Source: Candidatus Zixiibacteriota bacterium (GTDB lineage: Bacteria; Zixibacteria; MSB-5A5; JAABVY01; JAHJOQ01). From it: a DNA stretch of 6,032 nucleotides. The stretch lies in assembly GCA_024275215.1 (NCBI GenBank), contig JAJRZO010000517.1, positions 1 to 6,032 on the forward strand, read 5' to 3'. A program made the translations under genes and the position numbers. Each line of letters starts with the position of its first letter. Within the stretch, counting starts at the first letter, position 1. The notes beneath the pieces are model-generated. The model did no database searches and was not told where the DNA came from. It saw only the letters and a program-made list of their open reading frames with translations. Below are positions 5,379 through 6,032 of the stretch, piece after piece.

Positions 5379-6032
5379 CAGGACTCCTCCTTCTCAGGAA
5401 CCAGGATCGCAACTGTACGATTATCCTCAGTGAAATACTTTCGGGCGACTCTCATGATCGATTCGGGTGTCACCTCGGCCATTTTTTTCTGCAAATAATC
5501 GACATAACGCCAGTCGCCGGCTGTTGTTTCAAATTCAGCAAGAGTGCTGGCAAGTCCGAAACCATCATACATCCCCCAGATGAAATCTGAAACGAGATTA
5601 TTCTTGATCTTTTGCAATTCGAGTGGATCGACAGGTTCTGTTTTCAGCTTGTCAATTTCCTCATAGATAGCTTTTTCGAGTTGCTCACATGTCGCAGGAG
5701 CTTTGGGCGCAGCATCAATCACGAACAGATTCGGATAAAGCGATCCCGCCGAGCCGCCGGGAAATTGATCGGCGTCGGCATAAAGCGCGAGCCTCCTGCC
5801 CTCGACAAGATTCTTGTAGAACCGCGATGTTACACCGCTCGAAAGTATCCGTCCGATCACTCTGAATACTACATCATCAGAATCATCATACGCTGTCTTG
5901 TGATACGCGATGTTAATCATTGGCTCGGAATCGAACTTGACGACTACACGTCTTTCCCCTGTCTGTTTCGGTTCAACAGTCTCAATATGTTTAGGAGGTG
6001 GTGACGGTGGTATAGTGCCCAGATACTTCTCC
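5378..6032 (-). CDS. M16 peptidase, C-terminal part (gene cut by the window edge)
   Basis: The reading frame is open to the window end, giving 217 residues that begin EKYLGTIPPSPPP; the true start lies outside. The visible part is the end of the M16 N-terminal domain (KYLGTIP), the interdomain linker rich in proline, and nearly all of the C-terminal domain (GERRVVVKFDSEPMINIAYH, then GRILSSGVTSRFYKNLVEGR). The zinc site HxxEH would be in the missing half, so activity cannot be judged here. Because the downstream chain lacks the zinc site, this one is the expected catalytic partner. The position matching the R of the R/Y pair is not clearly arginine in the KNLVEGRRLALYADA stretch, fitting a catalytic rather than substrate-binding chain, though this alignment is by eye. 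The chain ends EKEES, and the stop TGA is shared with the downstream ATG. The in-frame ATG at 5920 is internal, not the start. Confidence 0.88.
   Translation of the reverse strand, partial: EKYLGTIPPSPPPKHIETVEPKQTGERRVVVKFDSEPMINIAYHKTAYDDSDDVVFRVIGRILSSGVTSRFYKNLVEGRRLALYADADQFPGGSAGSLYPNLFVIDAAPKAPATCEQLEKAIYEEIDKLKTEPVDPLELQKIKNNLVSDFIWGMYDGFGLASTLAEFETTAGDWRYVDYLQKKMAEVTPESIMRVARKYFTEDNRTVAILVPEKEES
5386..5392 (-). promoter_or_regulatory. Strong Shine-Dalgarno of the downstream M16 gene
   Basis: On the minus strand, AAGGAGG lies 7 nt before the ATG at 5378, inside the last codons of the upstream peptidase gene (GAG AAG GAG GAG TCC TGA). Together with the one-base TGATG overlap it fixes the start and supports translational coupling. 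That arrangement would help equal production of the two chains. Confidence 0.85.

Overview
The window has about 46-48% GC (estimated by eye) and holds four protein genes separated by repeat-rich intergenic DNA. It reads as the chromosome of an uncultured or little-studied Gram-negative-type bacterium. Supporting signs are a secreted M16 peptidase pair, a signal-peptide-bearing bactofilin-like membrane protein, and many short hairpin repeats built on ATTCCCGC/GCGGGAAT. A member of the FCB/Zixibacteria-like or deltaproteobacterial assemblage is plausible. That is inference from gene style only, as no marker gene is present.

Layout: positions 1-393 carry no gene but contain two imperfect tandem copies (offset about 201 bp) of a repeat made of two GC-rich hairpins and a conserved TTTTGGGACAGCC end. 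Positions 394-2148 (minus) encode a CstA-family inner-membrane transporter for peptides or pyruvate. A short divergent spacer of 82 bp follows, longer if the next gene starts at its second ATG. Positions 2231-3439 (plus) encode a protein with a signal peptide, a periplasmic beta-solenoid of bactofilin type and about five C-terminal membrane helices. Positions 3440-3977 lie between convergent gene ends. They hold a third, rearranged copy of the hairpin repeat, with a 157-bp foldback element (20/21-bp arms enclosing two further hairpins) between its halves.

Positions 3978-6032 (minus) form a two-gene operon of M16 (insulinase/pitrilysin-like) peptidases. The upstream gene, cut by the window edge, shows only its C-terminal half. 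The downstream gene has lost the zinc-binding HxxEH motif but keeps the C-terminal R...Y pair. Its start codon overlaps the upstream stop (TGATG), with a strong Shine-Dalgarno inside the upstream reading frame. The two probably form an active/inactive heterodimer in the cell envelope.

Functionally, peptide degradation in the envelope (M16 pair) and peptide uptake (CstA) could be complementary, but they are not in one operon and the link is speculative. All the hairpin repeats sit at the 3' sides of genes (after cstA, and between the convergent solenoid and peptidase genes). None is in the divergent promoter region. I found no tRNA, rRNA, CRISPR array or intact transposase gene.
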